From Bilabrum cf. latius (taxonomy: Eukaryota; Bigyra: Bicosoecida; Bigyra; Bicosoecida): a DNA stretch of 64,000 bases. A program made the translations under genes and the position numbers. The number at the start of each line of letters is the position of its first letter. Within the stretch, counting starts at the first letter, position 1. The notes under the pieces were generated by a model. That model had not been told where the DNA came from, searched no databases, and worked only from the letters and a program-made list of their open reading frames with translations. The DNA lies in the NCBI GenBank assembly GCA_965178125.1, contig OZ237738.1:558001-622000 (forward strand), given 5' to 3'. Below, piece after piece: positions 48,341-60,400 of this stretch.

Positions 48341-51300
48341 ATGCCCCAAAAGAGGCGTGCGTCGTCATCACCGAAACGGATCGCGCCCAACGGACGTTTC
48401 AAGCGGAAGCACAATAAGGCTCGACAAAGGAAATCTAGAGCGCGTACAGCGTAGCAGAGCAAGGTTTCAAGCCACAAGCGAGACGTGGGTCCAGGAGCTC
48501 CTCCAGGCATGGTATCACGGCACTCAAATCGACTGCAGCGTCTAGAGCGAGTGAAAGGGCTGTCCGAAAGGCTCGTACAAAGCGGTGTCGTGGATTCTCG
48601 CATGCAGGCACAACTTGAGCTCGAAATATGGGCTACAATGAATGCAGACACGCAAGGCCGAATGGCGTAGAGGTCAGTAGCGGCCTTGCGGGACGAGCTG
48701 AGCAAACCTGTCCGATCACCCCTGAGGCGGCGCGCCGATCGAGGCCGAATGGTGATGAGCAAGGACGGTTTGATCCCAGAAGAAGCGGCTGAGGCCGCAC
48801 AGCTCATCAGGACTGCGCAGCTGCTGGATAGAGCAACCCGAGCTGCGGCCACACGCAGCGTGCACCTGTCGCGGGCAACCACTGCGGCTGGCAGACCATA
48901 TACCGTTCACGCCACTACGGCTGCAGCCGGAAGTACCCCATGCACGCCCATGCATGGTGCACAGATTCACACTGCCGGTAGGGATGTTGGCGAGCGTTCC
49001 GTTCCGCGTGCGTACCCTGAGGGTCTTGGTCGAGGGCCGCCGCAAGAACAGAGCACGGTCGGCTTGCCGCCTCATGGCGCTGTTCACTCTGACTTGTCCC
49101 AAAGGTCTCTAATGCTCGCTTCAGCTCAACGGAGAAGTGACATTGGAGCGCTTCATGATGCAGACGTGAAACTGAGGCGGGAGCTCCGAAGGGCTCGCCC
49201 GGCCACGCACTCGGAGGCAGAGGCATGGCGAGTGCTCGGTCCCTTGCCAATCGGCCCTCGGCTGAGAAAAAGACGGTAGAAGCTCAACTCTGCATCAAGT
49301 AGTGCTGCGTATAATTTCGATTATACTGGTGGCGAGCATGATGCCTTCTACCGCCGCACGGGTGCCAGCGGCCCGGTGCCAGGGGGCGACGCCGGTTCAG
49401 GGCAAGGCAGCGCCCCGCTGTCCGCGCCAGAGGGACCACCCGATTCTCAGGGCTCGATACGCTCCCCTATTCCTTCGTAGGATGTTCTGGGCCCGGCCGC
49501 GTCCATTCCCTCTCTCTTTGGGCTGGAGTCGGTGTCCGGTAGCGTTCTGCTTGGATTGGACGAAGGCGACACAGGCGGGGAGCGCTCCCTTGTGCGCGGC
49601 ACGAGACTGCTTGCAAGGGCCGCAGCGCTGGCGCAGGCCGAGGCAGATTCAGGATTAAATGTGCGCCCGCAATCGCAGCCCGATGTCTACAGGGAATCTT
49701 CCTCTTTGGACCGGCCCTCAACCGCAACGATGGTGGACAGCCTCGGCATCCGAAACCCACGGATCCGGAGGCTAGCCAGCAGAAAGGAAGGACTTCCCAG
49801 CAGAAGCCAGATTCTGCAAGAGCTATCCAGCAGCAAGTCAGGGACTGCGCCGAGTAGCGAGGCCGTATCTTTGCGCCTGTCTGGACTGCCAGTGGGAGGC
49901 AGAGTACCACCCATGTCGCCGATCCGCAAACCTCAGCGGCCCGGCGGCGTCAAGCAGCAGACTCGAAGAGGCGAAAAATCAGGTAAAGGTCGACGGAGTA
50001 AGCACGCTAACCGACAAAGTAGTCATCGGAAGCAGAACAATAAGGCGCCAGCCACCGTTGCAGCCGGCAGCCGCGCGCGCCGGCAACCAGGCAAGCACCC
50101 TGCGAGCAGCCGTTAGCGAGCGAGCACCCACACTCAATCTCCTGTCCGTGCATCAGCACTGGACGAGCCTACACCGATGTCCACCGGTGACTGGAAGGCA
50201 GCGGTCAGCCTGCTGGAGGAGTCGCCCGAGTCGCGCTCTCGGGTCGCATCGTCTTCTAGCGGGCGAGATTCTCCGCAGGCTGGTATGGTTGCAACGCTGA
50301 ACAAGCTTGAAGGACTGGACGCCGATGGGACCGTGGCAACTGGTAACTCAAGGCGCCTTCCAGCGGTGCCGCGACTGCAACTCCGGCAGGGTGGCGGCGG
50401 CCGCGGCTCGGGTACAGCAGGCACAGCTGCAGTACCGCAAGAAGATAGGCGGAAATCAAGAGATTTAGTTCCCTCGAAGAATTCAGGCGGGAAGCAGAGG
50501 AAGTCTTCAAAGAGCAAGCGGCGACCACCCAGCCATGTAGACGACACGAAGCAGGTAGCGACTGACATGGCAGGGCATGCCCATAGGCAGGTAGACCACG
50601 GGAGCGGCGAGCATGGCGCAGCCTTACTAGTGCAACTGCGGGCCCCGTCTCTCACGACGACCAACAGTGTGCGGTCTTAGCCAGGTAGCTCGCTGCAGCA
50701 CGACTCGCTTCCGCCGGGTGTCGAAGCATCATAGTCCAAGCCCGATCCCTAGGATGACGCGGCTAAAGCAAGCAGTATGACCAAAGTCCTCGATTGTCGC
50801 GTTGAGGACGGCAACACTAGTACCACTGACCAGCCGGATGGAGCAACGGAGGAGAAGCAAGACAGGGCAGCTCGCAAGCAAGCCGAGAAGGAGAAGGAGG
50901 CAGCTCGCAAGCAAGCCGAGAAGGAGAAGGAGGCAGCTCGCAAGCAAGCCGAGAAGGAGAAGGCAGCTCGCAAGCAAGCCGAGAAGGAGAAGGAGGCAGC
51001 TCGCAAGCAAGCCGAGAAGGAGAAGGAGGAGGCAGCTCGCAAGCAAGCCGAGAAGGAGGAGGACAAGGATGAGGCAGCTCGCAAGCAAGCCGAGAAGGAG
51101 AAGGAGGAGAAGGAGGAGGCAGCTCGCAAGCAAGCCGAGAAGGAGAAGGAGGCAGCTCGCAAGCAGGCCGAGAAGGAGAAGGAGGCAGCTCGCAAGCAAG
51201 CCGAGAAGGAGAAGGAGGCAGCTCGCAAGCAGGCCGAGAAGGAGAAGGAGGCAGCTCGCAAGCAAGCCGAGGAGGACAAGGATGAGGCAGCTCGCAAGCA

Positions 51301-51817
51301 GGCCGAGAAGGAGAAGGAGGCAGCTCGCAAGCAAGCCGAGAAGGAGAAGGAGGAGGAGGAGGAGGCAGCTCGCAAGCAAGCCGAGAAGGAGAAGGAGGCA
51401 GCTCGCAAGCAAGCTGAGAAGGAGGAGGAGGAGGCTCAGAAGCAGGCCGAGAAGGAGGAGGCTGGCCACAGCACTCAAGAGCAGAGATCGCCGTCGGTGG
51501 CAGCTGCCCGAGTTGCACTCGATGACAGCTCGAGCCCGGACGGCTCAAAATCGGCGAAGATATCAAGGCCCGAGTCCAAAAAGCATGGAGACCACAAAGG
51601 AGAGCCCCGATTGCGAGATAGCGCCGAAGACCGGGAGCTGAGAAAACAGAAGAAGCGCAAGCAGGTCACGGAGGCCACCCGTCCCAGTGAAGAGCGACCC
51701 AAGAGCAAGAAGTCCAAGCGAAGCAAGCAAAGCAAGGAGGGCACGGACGCGAGCGAGGAGCACAAGTCCTCCAAGAAGCACAAGAAGAGCAAGAAGAGCA
51801 AGAAGAAGGGCCGGTGA
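48341..51817 (+). CDS. Lys-rich protein with tandem AARKQAE repeats, function unknown
   Basis: Single ORF of 1,158 aa, ATG 48341 to TGA 51817, with about eight in-frame TAGs (48452, 48668, 49277, 49478, 50114, 50678 and two near 50730-50750). Separate stretches share one phase and similar composition. The amino terminus is strongly basic (MPQKRRASSSPKR). A helical segment 'LQRLERVKGLSERLVQSG' follows, then disordered Ser/Arg/Gly-rich sequence. From about residue 842 to 1040 there are 16 AARKQAE heptads plus one degenerate AQKQAE, joined by K/E runs; this should form a single long charged helix or coiled coil. The carboxyl end 'KKHKKSKKSKKKGR' resembles nuclear or nucleolar targeting signals (inference). 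I do not recognise the family. ATG 48509 is a possible alternative start. Confidence 0.72.
50867..51463 (+). repeat. Coding tandem repeat, about 17 units of a 30-45 nt motif
   Basis: Units begin gcagctcgcaagcaagccga and continue with variable numbers of GAG/AAG/GAC codons, giving AARKQAE followed by 4-8 charged residues. Near-identity at DNA level (CAA/CAG alternation is the main change) points to recent expansion by slippage or unequal exchange. No TAG occurs inside the array. Confidence 0.92.
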
Positions 51818-52409
51818 GAGTGGATCAGAGTCGCGGGCTAGGCCAGATCGAATGGTCGTTCCTGGCCCGGTCAGCATCGCCAGTTTGACTGCACGGTTCC
51901 AGTCTCCCAATACGGCTCGAATTGATTGGTCCTACGATGTGCGCGATTGCAGAGCAGTCCTAGCAGGTCTTGTGGCACTACGCGTCCGTGCAGCAATGGG
52001 AGCCTCTACAGGCCAGCGCACCGATTTCCTTGTGAGCTGCGGCCCCGGCGGTACGTTCAAGTTTCTTGAGTTGAGAGCAATCCCAAAATTTACCTCGGGC
52101 CTCGAGATATGAATGACAGAATTGGAATCAAGCGTCGAGATGGGTGGACAATCACGAAATGGACCTTGATCTTTCCACGCAGTCAAACACTGGCGGTGCT
52201 CATGAACCTTAGAAAGGATCGTCACATAATCATTGGACCCATATGTGCTACAGCTTCGCACTGCACTTGCCTATAGGTATCTGATGGTGATACTCCAACA
52301 GGCAAAGAAGGAGACACCCCTACAGGCAAGTGAAGAACGCTGCTGCACACCCGTAGCAGCGTGGCAGGAAGCGGCTGCAGTGGCCGCCGCGACTTCATGG
52401 GAGGCTGCA
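51818..52409. other. Convergent interval without an assignable gene
   Basis: About 590 bp between two convergent stops, much longer than the 140-160 bp of the other two convergent gaps. A plus-strand frame from ATG 51852 (87 codons, TGA end) and a minus-strand frame with one TAG are both open, but neither resembles a known protein. It could be 3' UTR, a downstream exon of the small minus-strand gene, or a short unknown gene. Confidence 0.3.
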
Positions 52410-52757
52410 TCAACGACTGCGCCGGCGGCGACGTCCGCCGCCACGACCCCTGCCAGTGGCGGCATTCCGGCGTAATGCACCCACGCCATCATGATAACGA
52501 ACATCAAGCAGCCCTATCTTTCCGCTGCCATACGAGCCCTTTTTAGCACTGCCCACAAGCTTGTCACCTTCCTTCAGTTTCACGCCCTTCGGTGTTGGCA
52601 CCCAGTAGTGTTCTTTGCCGAGGTGCTTGTTCTTGTGGTGCCCCTTGCGCTTGCCCACGACCTTCGTGAGACATACTCGCTTGCCATCCTTGCTGAAGTT
52701 GGAAACCACTCCTTTGAAAGTGACGTCATCGCCATCCTTCAATGGTATAGTTGACAT
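52410..52757 (-). CDS. Small basic protein with an Arg/Gly-rich tail, unrecognised
   Basis: 115 aa from ATG 52757 to TGA 52410. The first part, 'MSTIPLKDGDDVTFKGVVSN' then 'KDGKRVCLTKVVGKRKG', reads like a small beta-barrel with basic loops. 'HYWVPTPKGVKLKEGDKLVG' follows, and the carboxyl end is 'GRGRGGGRRRRRSR'. This composition suggests nucleic-acid binding (inference), but no family motif is recognised. It is 129 bp downstream of the next gene's stop, the usual spacing here. The Gly/Arg tail lies in a GC-rich stretch and could be a misread intron; a hydrophobic frame just beyond ('PPLAGVVAADVAAGAVV') is an alternative ending. No in-frame TAG. Confidence 0.5.
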   Translation of the reverse strand: MSTIPLKDGDDVTFKGVVSNFSKDGKRVCLTKVVGKRKGHHKNKHLGKEHYWVPTPKGVKLKEGDKLVGSAKKGSYGSGKIGLLDVRYHDGVGALRRNAATGRGRGGGRRRRRSR

Positions 52758-52886
52758 GTTGATATTCTGCAATATCAACAAGGTATTCAATGGATTGGCG
52801 TCTCGAGCTTGACGCCAGTTCCTGGAAATTTACCTGAATCACTGTATCTGCACGCAACACAATAGTACGGAACTTCTTGAAGGTCC

Positions 52887-55070
52887 TCAATACTGCTCTG
52901 GTCCACCCATCAGCTCTTCGGAACCGTGGCTCTGAACCCCGCCAAGACCTCGCATCGACGCAAGCGCGGCTTCAGCAGCTGCCGCTGCCTCATCTGCCAG
53001 CTCGGGTGTAAAGACAGAGTCGTCCTCGGCGACCATCTCAACCCCGCTAAACCCATCCTCCCAAGGCAGGCCCTCCGGTTTCGACTGAGCCTCTTGGCCA
53101 GCTGTACTCGGAAAAGGAGCAAGGCCGGCTTGGTAGATCTGCCTAGAATCACTCGGTTGCTGCATCACGTCACGCGCGCCCTCTCCGCGCTCTACGCCCA
53201 TTTCTCCAGTGAGCAACAAGTCATCGCGACCAGCTCCCTGCATGCCGGACTGGGGGGGACCCTTGCCCAGCACAGGAGGCGCGGGTGGCGACATGGCCTG
53301 AAGCTTTGCTGGGGCGTGAGTGGTGGGCTTGGAGCCGGGCTGGGGATCTCCGAGCACCGTATTGGTCCCACTGGCGATACCCGCCTTTACCTTTGCCTTT
53401 GAAATGGCGGCCTTCTTCGGCCTCTTGCGGATTGGCTTCGAGGATGCCGGCATCTTCCTCCTGCCGGTTGAGGGAGCCTGCTTGACTGCCGATGAGAGGC
53501 GCGACTTTGACGGCGCGGCTGCTGCGGCAGCGCGGGTTCGTGCTGGGGCTGCGGTGCCGGGCCGCGTCCGCCTGGCCACCCGCTTCTTGGGCGCCTGCTT
53601 GGACAGGACGGCCCGTGCCTTCGGGTCAGATGGGATCGCCTCAGTGGTTGTCTAAGCTTCGGCAGCGGACTTCTTCGCTGTCTTCGGTCGCTTTTTCTTC
53701 TTGTTCTTGCTCGCAAGCTTGCGCTTGGTGGCAGCGGTCTTGCTGCTGGCCTCCGGACCAGCATCATCGTCGGCTGGCTTGGCAGGAGCATCTGCAGAGG
53801 TGAGCGTGGATTCGTCCATGCCGTGAGATGGTGTGACGAGTGAAGCCCCCTCGAGCTGCTGCTGTCGCTGCTTCTCATCGTGTTCCCCGGTGGCACCAGC
53901 GGCCTGCAGCTGAGGCGGCGCGCCACCCATCGGTCCGCTGCCACTAGCGCTGCTGGGGCCGGCAGCCGCTTCCATCGGGGAACAAGGCGCGCTGGCAGCC
54001 GCTTCGGTGGCCGCCCCGGGCTCCAGCTTGCTGGGTATCACGCCCTGCGATGACGATCGGTCGCTCGCTCTCGCCGTGTCGATGCCTTGCAGGCCCTGCA
54101 GGGAGTCGAGCCTGCCCTGGGCCAGCCGAGCCAGCACCTCGGCGGCGGGTGCCTGGCCAGGGGCAGGGCGTGCAGGAGTGCCAGTGCCCGCGCCGCTTGA
54201 GCCGTGGATGGCGGCTGCCTTGGACCTGGGGCCTTTCGCTCTCGCACCCGCTGCCTTTCGCTGCTTTGCGTGCCTGCGCTTGCTCCTACCGTGCGCCGCG
54301 GCAGGTGAAGCCCTACCGCCGGAACGCTCGACAGGCAGCTGCGGTGGAGGCACACCCATTGCATCGAGCGCGGTTACTCCGTGCATCTTCTCTCTTGCTA
54401 ATGCATCTTCTCCTTCGTACAGCGACATTGCCTCCCTGAATGCGTCCTTCACTGCGGCCAGCACCGCGTGAATCCTGCCATTGAAAGGAGTCTTGCCGAA
54501 TACGTTGGACACGCGCATGAACTCGGCATGCGTATACACCACGAGCGCAGCGGATACAAGCCTCTGCGGGGTCCAGTACTCCGACCGCGGATAACCCTTT
54601 ACAACCTGCGACTTTGAATTGGGCTTGGGAAGGGCAACCGGAGTGGTCTTGGATGCGGCGCTTTTTGCAAGCAGAGCGCAGCAACATGATCTCCTCACGT
54701 CTATACAAGCTCGCACTACATTCTTTTCATGCAATCCGATCGACTTCGTCATGGAGGTACCAGGAACACAGGAGCAGTCCGTTCCAACGTACACATCCAG
54801 CAACTGCTTCGCAGACCACGAATTGTTTAATGGGTCTGTGAGAAGCTCAGCGAGCACCTGCCTCAACCCTTTCTGGACAGATTCGAACCTTTGCTACAGC
54901 GCTCGCATCGTCCACCCAGAGGCCGCTGAAGGCGATGACAGCCAAACAGGTGTGCGGGCTGTCAACCGTCGCCTCCCAAGCACACGCGGCCTTGGTCTGG
55001 GGCGCATGTCTTTGAGCTTACCATCTCCAGCCGATATCTTTGGATAAGTGTTCGTGTCTACACTGTCCAT
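52887..55070 (-). CDS. Unknown nuclear-type protein, two exons
   Basis: Exon 1 is 55022-55070 (MDSVDTNTYPKISAGD) and exon 2 is 52887-54925. The intron 54926-55021 (96 nt, GTAAGC..TTCAG) joins in phase 1; 695 aa, ending TGA. A helical amino-terminal region ('RFESVQKGLRQVLAELLTDP', 'NSWSAKQLLDVY', 'LVSAALVVYTHAEFMRVSNV') is conserved-looking but not assignable. The segment between 'LLDVY' and 'SKSQVVKG' is Cys/Ser-rich and might hide a second intron. The rest is Ala/Gly/Ser/Pro-rich with basic clusters ('KRKLASKNKKKKRPK', 'KPIRKRPKK') that resemble nuclear localisation signals. Two TAGs: about 54890 in 'MRAL-x-QRF', and 53652-53654. The stop-to-start distance to the upstream TUTase gene is 214 bp, consistent with the 5' exon chosen. 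Confidence 0.6.
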
Positions 55071-55284
55071 TTCTTCTTTGGATTTAAACTGCCGCAGTCC
55101 AAACGTCTCCGAAGCGAAACGGGCCTGCTAAGTGCACGCAACCCAGAGATATCTAGATTTTGCTCGTCCCGGACATGACAATGAAACTATGTACAGGTCA
55201 CGTAGCGAAAATAATATAAAAGAAAAATAGCAGCTCATTTCCATTCGAATACGGGACGCGGCAGAGCTGCATGGGTGGCGCCGC

Positions 55285-57270
55285 TCAGCCACGTGACTTG
55301 CCGCCGCCCCCGCGGCCTCGACCGCGACCCCCACGGCCATGACCCCCTCGGCCTCGCCCCCCCCCTCCCCCGCCTCTATGACCGCCAGCCGCACCTCCTC
55401 CATGCAGGATGCTTCCGAACGCACCCCCTCCTGCGCTGCGACCCCCAGCATGATCCCCCCCACCACTTGAGCCCCGGGGCCTACCCCCGCCCCTGCCCCC
55501 GCCCCTGCCCCTGCCGCCGCCCCTGCCCCCGCTCTTCGCCCCGCGACGAGCCGCCGCGCCTCCAGTTTGCCCCCTACTGCCTGCATCTCCCGCACCATGC
55601 CCACCGTGCCCACCACGGCCCCCATGCTCACCGTGACCCCTGGCCCTGGCCCTGGCTGCCAGCCTCTCTGCATTCTTCCTCGATTGCCGGTCGTTCCTGC
55701 GCTGACGCGTCTGCTTTCTCTCCATCTCGCGCTTCTTTAGCGTCTCCGCCAGGTCCTTGGCCTTCTAAATCTGGTCGGCCCTGGCTTCGCTCTCCTCCAT
55801 GAGCTCACCCATGGCATCTCTCACGCCCTTGCCGTCACCCCCCGCACCACCGCGCAATGCACCTTCCTTCCGCGCGATCCCCAGCGCCCCTTCCAGCAGG
55901 TCTGCAGCCCGGGCAGCCTCCGTCTCGAACCTCCTCTGCACCTCGGCGTCGTCCCCCATGGTGGCCGCCAGGTCCCTCCCGTTCTCGAAGGGGTCCTCCA
56001 CCGAGATGCGGGTCTTGTCAGCAGACGGCCATCCTTCCTTCGACCGGAGCTCGCCCAGCCGGATGCTCACCCCGTGCTTGGAGTGGTCCAGGTCCCGCAA
56101 AAACCGGAAGAAGCCCAGGAGGAGGGAGCCCAGGCTCTCTCGGCTGCCGAGGCCACGGGCCATGCGCTGCGACACGAGCGCCCGCGCGAACGGAACGCTG
56201 CCGGCGTAACGACCCTTGAAGCCTTCGACGTCTACCGACACGCTCCCGAGCGAGCCTTCCTCCTCCTCGTCATCGTCGTCGTCGTCGCCGTCCTTCTTGC
56301 CCTCGCCCCCCCTGGTGCTTGTGACCGCCTCGGCCCACCGGTCGCAAGCCTCGAGCACTTGCTCGTCCTGCAGGCAGGGGAGCACGCCCCGGATCTGCAG
56401 GAACCCAATCACGAGCAGGACCCACGAATAGGAAGACAATCCTCCCTCCCTGGCCTCCCCCAATCCCCGCAATTTGGCCCATTTCTTCACCAGGAAGCAT
56501 AGGGGCCGGACCCGATCCAAGGGATAGTCGCACATCACGTAGGCTCGCAGGAGGGCGCTGTTGTGCAGAGCGAGCATGTTGTTGAAGCACATGTCGCAAT
56601 CAAGGCCAGAGCGCCTGTGGATGAACTTGAGGATCGGGACACGGGCGAAGGCGATCGCCTCGGTTAGGTCGAACGAGTGGCTCCGCCTGATCCCATTCTC
56701 CATCGCTCGGAACGCAGGAGTTGCCCCGTTGCCCAAGCGACGCCGGCCTTTCGGCGCCTAACCAGATTCAATCATTCGCTGGCGCTTTTGCTCCGCTGTC
56801 TCCGCTGTTGACTTCTTCCTGCCTACAAAACAGAGATCGACGTCCGTCCCGCGAGCTCCCAGGCCAGTAGCAGTGCTCCCAAAGACATGCGCTCGTGCAT
56901 GCTTGTCCTTCCTGCCTATTTCTTTACTTATAATCTCCTGCAAGTCGTGTAGAATTTCCATGCGAACTAGCTCTTCGTCGGCAGTCTGTCGCAACTCCAA
57001 AAAGCGATCAACCACCGCCTCGCTCAGCTCTTTGAATCCTGACCTGCTTCCAGCCGCCGATGACTCGCTCGATTCAACACACAACTTTTCATCGGTCATG
57101 ACTCGTAGCACCTTTTCGCCCTTCTTGAGCGCTTCTTCGCGGGCTGCAGTCTCGTGATCTGTAACGCCTGCGGCTAATGCTGCATTCGTCGCGTCGTAAT
57201 CATACTTTGCGACAGAGTACCACCCACTCGAAGCTTTGATTTTGCCTCCTGATGATGCAGTTGCTGCCAT
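55285..57270 (-). CDS. Non-canonical terminal nucleotidyltransferase (Cid1/TUT type) with RGG tail
   Basis: DNA-polymerase-beta-superfamily enzyme that adds uridines or adenosines to RNA 3' ends. 661 aa, ATG 57270 to TGA 55285, intronless. The helical lead 'ILHDLQEIISKEIGRK' is followed by the nucleotidyltransferase motif 'HVFGSTATGLGARGTDVDLC' (about residues 127-146) with the G-S and D-x-D metal ligands. The third carboxylate is in 'HRRSGLDCDMCFNNMLALHN' (about 222). The PAP-associated region follows: 'RPLCFLVKKWAKLRGLG', 'SSYSWVLLVIGFLQIRG', 'LLGFFRFLRDLDHSKHG', 'SVEDPFENGRDLA'. All three catalytic Asp are present, so it should be active. The carboxyl 150 residues are Arg/Gly-rich (RGG-type) and may bind RNA. 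Two TAGs (56758 and 55765); the first lies between the D-x-D motif and the third Asp. U versus A preference cannot be told. Confidence 0.88.
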
Positions 57271-57448
57271 TTTTGCAGCTCTTGTGCGCTACACGGTTCT
57301 CGCGAGATGGCTTTTCTTGATATCCGAAACCACTCGTTACTTCAAAATCCAGGCCGCCCCGGGTGCCCGCCAGGGGCACCCCAAAAGCGGACCGTGTTGC
57401 TTTTCGCTCGCGTCATTTGTTCGACACTCACCCGAAAAACACCACAGC

Positions 57449-60400
57449 TCAAAAGTAGTCATCATCGTACCCGCTCGTCAGGGCGTCCCTCGCAGCCAGC
57501 AGGCGCGCGATGTCCCTGTCGTCCTGCAGACCCAGAAACTCGCGAGTCCAATCCTCCGTGGCCACGGTCAACTCCTGCCCCGTCACCTCGCCCTGCTGCA
57601 GAGGCCCCACCAGATGCGCCAGGGCAGGGTGTCCCCTGACCCAGGACTGCACATCCTCTGCTTCCCAGAGGGACACCTCGTCCTCCCCCCTCGGGCGGAC
57701 GGCGCCCACCAGCTCCTTCAAAATCTGCTCTTCTGATTTCTCCTGGGAAGCAACCGGAGCCTTGGCTGGTGGCGACCCTTCCTATCCCGAAAGTCCTCCA
57801 GCACTAGCACCTGCCTTTTCCTCTGCATCATCGACCCCCTCGGCTGCCGTAGTGCCACTGCTGTCGACTGCTTGGGCTGCCTCGGCATCCCGGCGCTCCT
57901 GCTCCAGCTGCTCTTGTTCTCTGGCAGCCGCCAGCTCCAGCACCTCGTCTGCCCCCTCGATTGAAGACGTTTCCGATACCGGCACGGACCCCGCCGCGTC
58001 TCGCTGTCGCCTCGCGGCTGCTGTGCTCCCGCCCTCCTGCTGCTTCTCCTGCTGCTGCTGCTTCTCCTGCTGCTGCCCCTTCTCACCTGCGATACTGCTG
58101 TCAGCAGCGTGTGTCGGAGACAATGACCCGTCACTGCCGTCGGCAGTGCCACCAGTCTCCTGGCCCTGCTCGCCGCGCGCGCCGATCGTGGTGCGATAGG
58201 TCGGAGACACGATGCCCGCCTGCCCCCCGTCCTGCTAGTCCTCGTCCTCCTCCTCGAAATCGCTGCCGTAGTCGTCATCATCCCCGTCACCGTAATCAAA
58301 TCCACCTGTAGCCGCGCCTTGTCTTGTCTTTGTCGCAGCAGATGCATTCGTGTGGAGCCCTAATCCTAGGCCCAGACCACGGCCTGACCGCTTGGCCGCC
58401 CCCCCCTCACTCTGAGACCCAGACCCAGTGGAGCCAGATGCCACCGCAGCTCGCCCGCCCGCATCCGCACCACGTGCACCGCTCGCAAACTTGTCACCTT
58501 CACCATCGTCGAAATCGCTGTCCCCGTCTGCTGCCTCCTGCTCGGCGGCCATATCGGCCAAGCTGCCCTGAAGCACCACGCTGGGCTGCTTGCCCACCCC
58601 GCCCAGGGGACCACCTAGGGGATTTCCCCCGAGCGGCTCCTCCCCTGGCAGCACCACGCCAGCCCCCCCATCATCCTCCTCTTCGAAGCTCTCAGAGGCG
58701 GCATCGTCGCCCTCCCCCCCACCAAGCATGTCTCCCAGCACGGCATTGCGATCTCGTCCTTCCACATCTTGCTGCCCGTTGCCATGAGCGCTGGTCTCAT
58801 TGTTCCCATCACCAACGGCTTCGCCATCATTCCCATCGCCAACGGCTTGGCCATCGTTCCCATCACCAACGGCTTGGCCATCGCCCCGACCGCCTCCGTG
58901 GCCGCGCACAGTCCCCTGCGCCTCTCCCTCTGCGTGTCCCAGCCCGAATGCTCCGCTGGTGCTGTCGTCCTAGAAACTGTCAGAGTACGCGGATCCAGGA
59001 GACACCATGGCCTCGCGCAACGCAGCGGCGGCTAGACCACTGCCTCCTCGCCCTTGCTCCTTGCCTGGTGTAGTTAACGAAGCCACTGCCTCCCTACTTC
59101 CATCGTCTATCTCACCCCCAGATTCAGTCTTCCGCTAGTGGATGGATGACGGATTGCTTGGAATCACCGGTGGGGGTGCCTTGATGGGGGTCCCGGATGG
59201 TGCAGAGGCTAGCGTGGTCTGGGTGGATGGACCCGGGGAGGATGCTGCCGGTACGATCGGAGGGTCGGCAGGCTCGGATGCCGTGGGCTTGGCCCCTTCG
59301 TTCTCTCCATTTGTTCCCTGGGACAGGGCCTCTCGAGGCGGCGCACGCCCACCGCCAAAACCGGTCGGGAATGCATCCCCGAATCCGCTGCCAAACGCGC
59401 CCCCTTGCCCCTTCCCGGACCGGGTGCTACCAGAGAATGGGCTCTTGGGCGCGAGCGGGGACCGAGGCGAGCTCTGGGAGAAGACAGAAGATCCATCCCC
59501 GCTCCCACTGCCACTGTTTCCGCTCGGAGACGCCTTGGCAGGCTCGTCATCCTGGCCCTGGCCCTGGCCCTCGTCACCGGCACCGTGCAAACTGCCCGCT
59601 GCACCAGCAGGCCCTGCGACTAGCGGTTGCAGAAGGTCTCTTCGTGGCGGGGTTCGTCCATGCAGCGCGCTGCTGGCCTTCTGTGAGCGGGGGCTCTCCA
59701 CGCTCGGTCTCGTCTGGTCGGAGTGGGAGTGAGCACTGGATCTCTCCTCCGAGTCGGCATCCTCTGCGGTCGGCTGCAGCCGCTGCTTTGATGCGCCAGA
59801 GGAGACTTCAAGCTGTGGCTACCGAAAGGGCTTGCTGGAGCCCTCATACCCAGCTAGCGCCGTGGCAGTGGGGAGCGATGGCGAGCCCTTCTCCACCACC
59901 CACCGTCTCGCTGCTCGGGACTGCCGCAACTGCTGCTTCAGAGCTGCAACCTCAAGGTGCGCCTTGTCTGCTTTCTTCTAAACCTCTTGCAGCTTTTCCT
60001 GAAGAGCCATTTTTTCAGCTTCCGTTGCCTGCAGCTATGCTGATGTTCTCGCAGTCTCTGCCCTGCAAGCCTCGGCGTCCAGCTTGGCCTTTCGCAAGGT
60101 AGCGGTGAGCCATTGGAGCTCATCTTGCATGCCGGTCTCTGTTTTTGAAAGCTGTCGCTTCAACTAGTTTAAATATTCCTCAGACTTAGCGACATTCTCC
60201 TGCGCAAGCTCGTACTGTCGCATGCTACGCTGCGCGTCTTCTTCGGCTTGCGATGCTCGGCGGTTGGCTGCATCTCGTTCGGCCTAGGCCTGCATGATTA
60301 ATTCGTCATCTTGTTGTTTCTATTCTTCTGCTGCTCGCAAAGAAGCTGCCTGCACTTCAGAGTTTAGGTGCTCCGAGAATTGAGATTTCAGATCGTCTTG

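Noticed and set aside
50729-51566. Antisense Leu/Ala/Cys- or Pro/Ser-repeat ORFs across the AARKQAE array, looking like hydrophobic repeats
   Set aside because: They are a by-product of a stop-free tandem repeat; only the plus frame joins non-repetitive coding sequence and ends in a sensible stop.
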